Source of the DNA: Rickettsiaceae bacterium
Lineage (GTDB): Bacteria > Pseudomonadota > Alphaproteobacteria > Rickettsiales > Rickettsiaceae
Length of the DNA stretch: 14,478 nt
Direction: 5' to 3'
NCBI GenBank assembly: GCA_021741085.1
Contig: JAIOYM010000025.1
Location: 1 to 14,478, forward strand
The notes below the pieces were generated by a model. It was not told the DNA's origin. It did no database searches and worked only from the letters and a program-made list of their open reading frames with translations. The stretch's first letter is position 1; each line of letters starts with the position of its first letter. This document shows positions 13,362 through 14,478 of this stretch, one piece after another. Made by a program: the position numbers and the translations under genes.

Positions 13362-13378
13362 AACTATTTTGTTTAGTA
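13356..13378 (+). terminator. hairpin overlapping the stop of the PLP-enzyme gene
   Basis: TACTAAA (13356-13362) pairs perfectly with TTTAGTA (13372-13378) around a 9-base loop. The stop codon TAA lies in the first arm. It is followed by GGTTATGCACCC, not by a T-run. Confidence 0.35.
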
Positions 13379-13507
13379 GGTTATGCACCCAATATGGTTT
13401 TATGCGAAAAGTGTATAGAGTAATTACAAAAAATAACATTATTAAAAGCATTACTAGTATGCTATGATAGTGTTGAGATATGGAAAAAACCAAAAATTCT
13501 CTTTGTT

Positions 13508-13520
13508 TATAATATATAAT
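13508..13520 (+). promoter_or_regulatory. possible -10 element(s) for tolB
   Basis: Two perfect TATAAT boxes occur at 13508-13513 and 13515-13520, about 60-70 bases before the tolB start. No good -35 box is found 16-18 bases upstream. The rest of the 218-base gap between the PLP-enzyme gene and tolB holds nothing else I can name. Confidence 0.3.
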
Positions 13521-13579
13521 TTAATTTTTGAAATGTACAAATCTATTTTGTATATGTATCAAAAAATATGTGATTGGTT

Positions 13580-14478
13580 ATGAATTTTTTTAAAAGCAGC
13601 TTATTTGTTATTTTAATTAATTTTACTTGTCTAATTTATGCTGAAAGTAATCTTATCGAGATAAATAAAGGGCAAAGTAATCCTATCAATATCGCTATAG
13701 CCCAAGCAAAACTTGGTCCTTATGTTCCCCAAAGCTTTGCAAATGAACTGACAGCTGTTGTAAAAAACGATTTGGCAAATTCGGGGTTTTTTAGAATTAT
13801 TCCAGAGCAAGCTTTTATCGAAAGAAAAACTGGTATATCTCATACACCATCATATGTTTCTTGGAGGCAAATAAACGCCGCTCTTTTGTTAAATATGGAA
13901 ATAAAAAAGCTTCATAACGATGAATATGAAGTTACTTTCATTTTGTGGGATAATATCCTAGCTAAAGCTATTGCTGGAAAATCTTTTGAATTTGATAAAA
14001 AATTGTGGCGTAGAGTTGCGCACAGAATAGCTGATAAAATTTATGAGCAGGTAACAGCTCAAGATGGATATTTTGATACAAAAATAGTTTACGTGGCTGA
14101 ATATTTTAGCGGTAAAAAGAAAATAACTCGTCTTGCTATGATGGATAGCGACGGTAATAATAATGTATATTTAACTGATGGTAAAAATTTAGTATCAACA
14201 CCTAGACTTTCACCGGATGCTAGTAAAATTCTGTATCTTTCCTATGAACGTATGATAGCAAAGGTTTTCATATATGATTTACGTACCGGTAAAGAGAAAA
14301 TATTGGGTCATTTTAAAGGATTATCCTTCGCGCCTCGATTTTCTCCTAACGGCAACAAGGCAGTTATGTCTGTTGCTAATAACGGTGTAATAAACATTTA
14401 TGAAATTGATATGCGTAGTTTTCGTATGAAAAAACTTACAGACAGTTTTGGTATTAATACTTCGCCTTGTTATTCACC
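13580..14478 (+). CDS. tolB: Tol-Pal system protein TolB (3' end outside window)
   Basis: TolB is a periplasmic protein that links the Tol inner-membrane motor to the lipoprotein Pal, keeping the outer membrane attached during division. The visible 299 codons start with a Sec signal (hydrophobic residues about 7-20, cut near I-Y-A-E). The N-terminal TolB domain follows (about 30-165), with I-N-I-A-I-A-Q and the stretch N-D-L-A-N-S-G-F-F-R-I-I. The first blades of the beta-propeller come next, marked by the repeat T-P-R-L-S-P-D-A-S-K-I-L-Y-L-S and A-P-R-F-S-P-N-G-N-K-A. The frame runs off the window in the next repeat (S-P-C-Y-S); a full protein would have about 430 residues. Upstream is the unrelated PLP-enzyme gene, so tolQ, tolR and tolA are not directly before it. 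No ribosome site is clear at the ATG. Confidence 0.96.
   Translation, partial: MNFFKSSLFVILINFTCLIYAESNLIEINKGQSNPINIAIAQAKLGPYVPQSFANELTAVVKNDLANSGFFRIIPEQAFIERKTGISHTPSYVSWRQINAALLLNMEIKKLHNDEYEVTFILWDNILAKAIAGKSFEFDKKLWRRVAHRIADKIYEQVTAQDGYFDTKIVYVAEYFSGKKKITRLAMMDSDGNNNVYLTDGKNLVSTPRLSPDASKILYLSYERMIAKVFIYDLRTGKEKILGHFKGLSFAPRFSPNGNKAVMSVANNGVINIYEIDMRSFRMKKLTDSFGINTSPCYS

Noticed and set aside
13631..13843. Minus-strand open frame of 70 codons
   Set aside because: It lies entirely within tolB, whose signal peptide, TolB domain and propeller repeats are clear on the plus strand.
1..14478. CRISPR array, insertion sequence, integrase or phage genes, rRNA
   Set aside because: No regularly spaced repeats, transposase or integrase motifs, terminal repeats or rRNA segments were found on either strand.

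Overview
The window looks like a stretch of chromosome from an AT-rich alphaproteobacterium, most likely a member of the Rickettsiales or a similar host-associated lineage. The basis is low-GC DNA read with the standard bacterial code (TGA is a working stop), a NfuA with the N-terminal domain shared by alphaproteobacteria and mitochondria, UbiG, and tightly packed housekeeping genes next to lineage-specific unknown genes. This placement is inference; no rRNA is present to settle it.

Layout. Positions 2-298 hold the C-terminal end of an unrecognised plus-strand gene. A minus-strand tRNA-Lys (UUU) with its own strong promoter follows. Positions 652-2603 (minus) hold a compact four-gene cassette. 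Its products have the shapes of the inner-membrane and periplasmic parts of a type IV pilus or type II secretion machine (PilN-, PilO- and PilP/GspC-like), followed by a secreted protein that resembles only the globular head of a pilin. From 2791 to 5732 (plus) runs a tight operon of peptide deformylase, Met-tRNA formyltransferase, SecF and NfuA. It covers initiation and maturation of proteins, export, and Fe-S cluster delivery.

From 5840 to 12319 everything is on the minus strand. In transcription order this is lon then iscS (22 bases apart); a small PF10116-type 'host attachment' protein then ubiG (16 bases apart); and a 416-residue protein with no recognisable family. The 416-residue gene is convergent with nfuA, with hairpins between them. 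Two plus-strand genes close the window: a fold-type II PLP enzyme of the threonine dehydratase/serine racemase family, and the first 299 codons of tolB, cut by the window edge.

The parts most worth a second look are the pilus-like cassette with its headless-helix pilin, the 416-residue orphan, the host-attachment-family gene, the small open frame at 8618-8722, and a recurring pattern of AT-rich hairpins that overlap the ends of genes without a U-tract. I found no CRISPR array, insertion sequence, phage gene or rRNA. I did not find clear evidence for a wholly new multi-gene system; the 652-2603 cassette is the best candidate.
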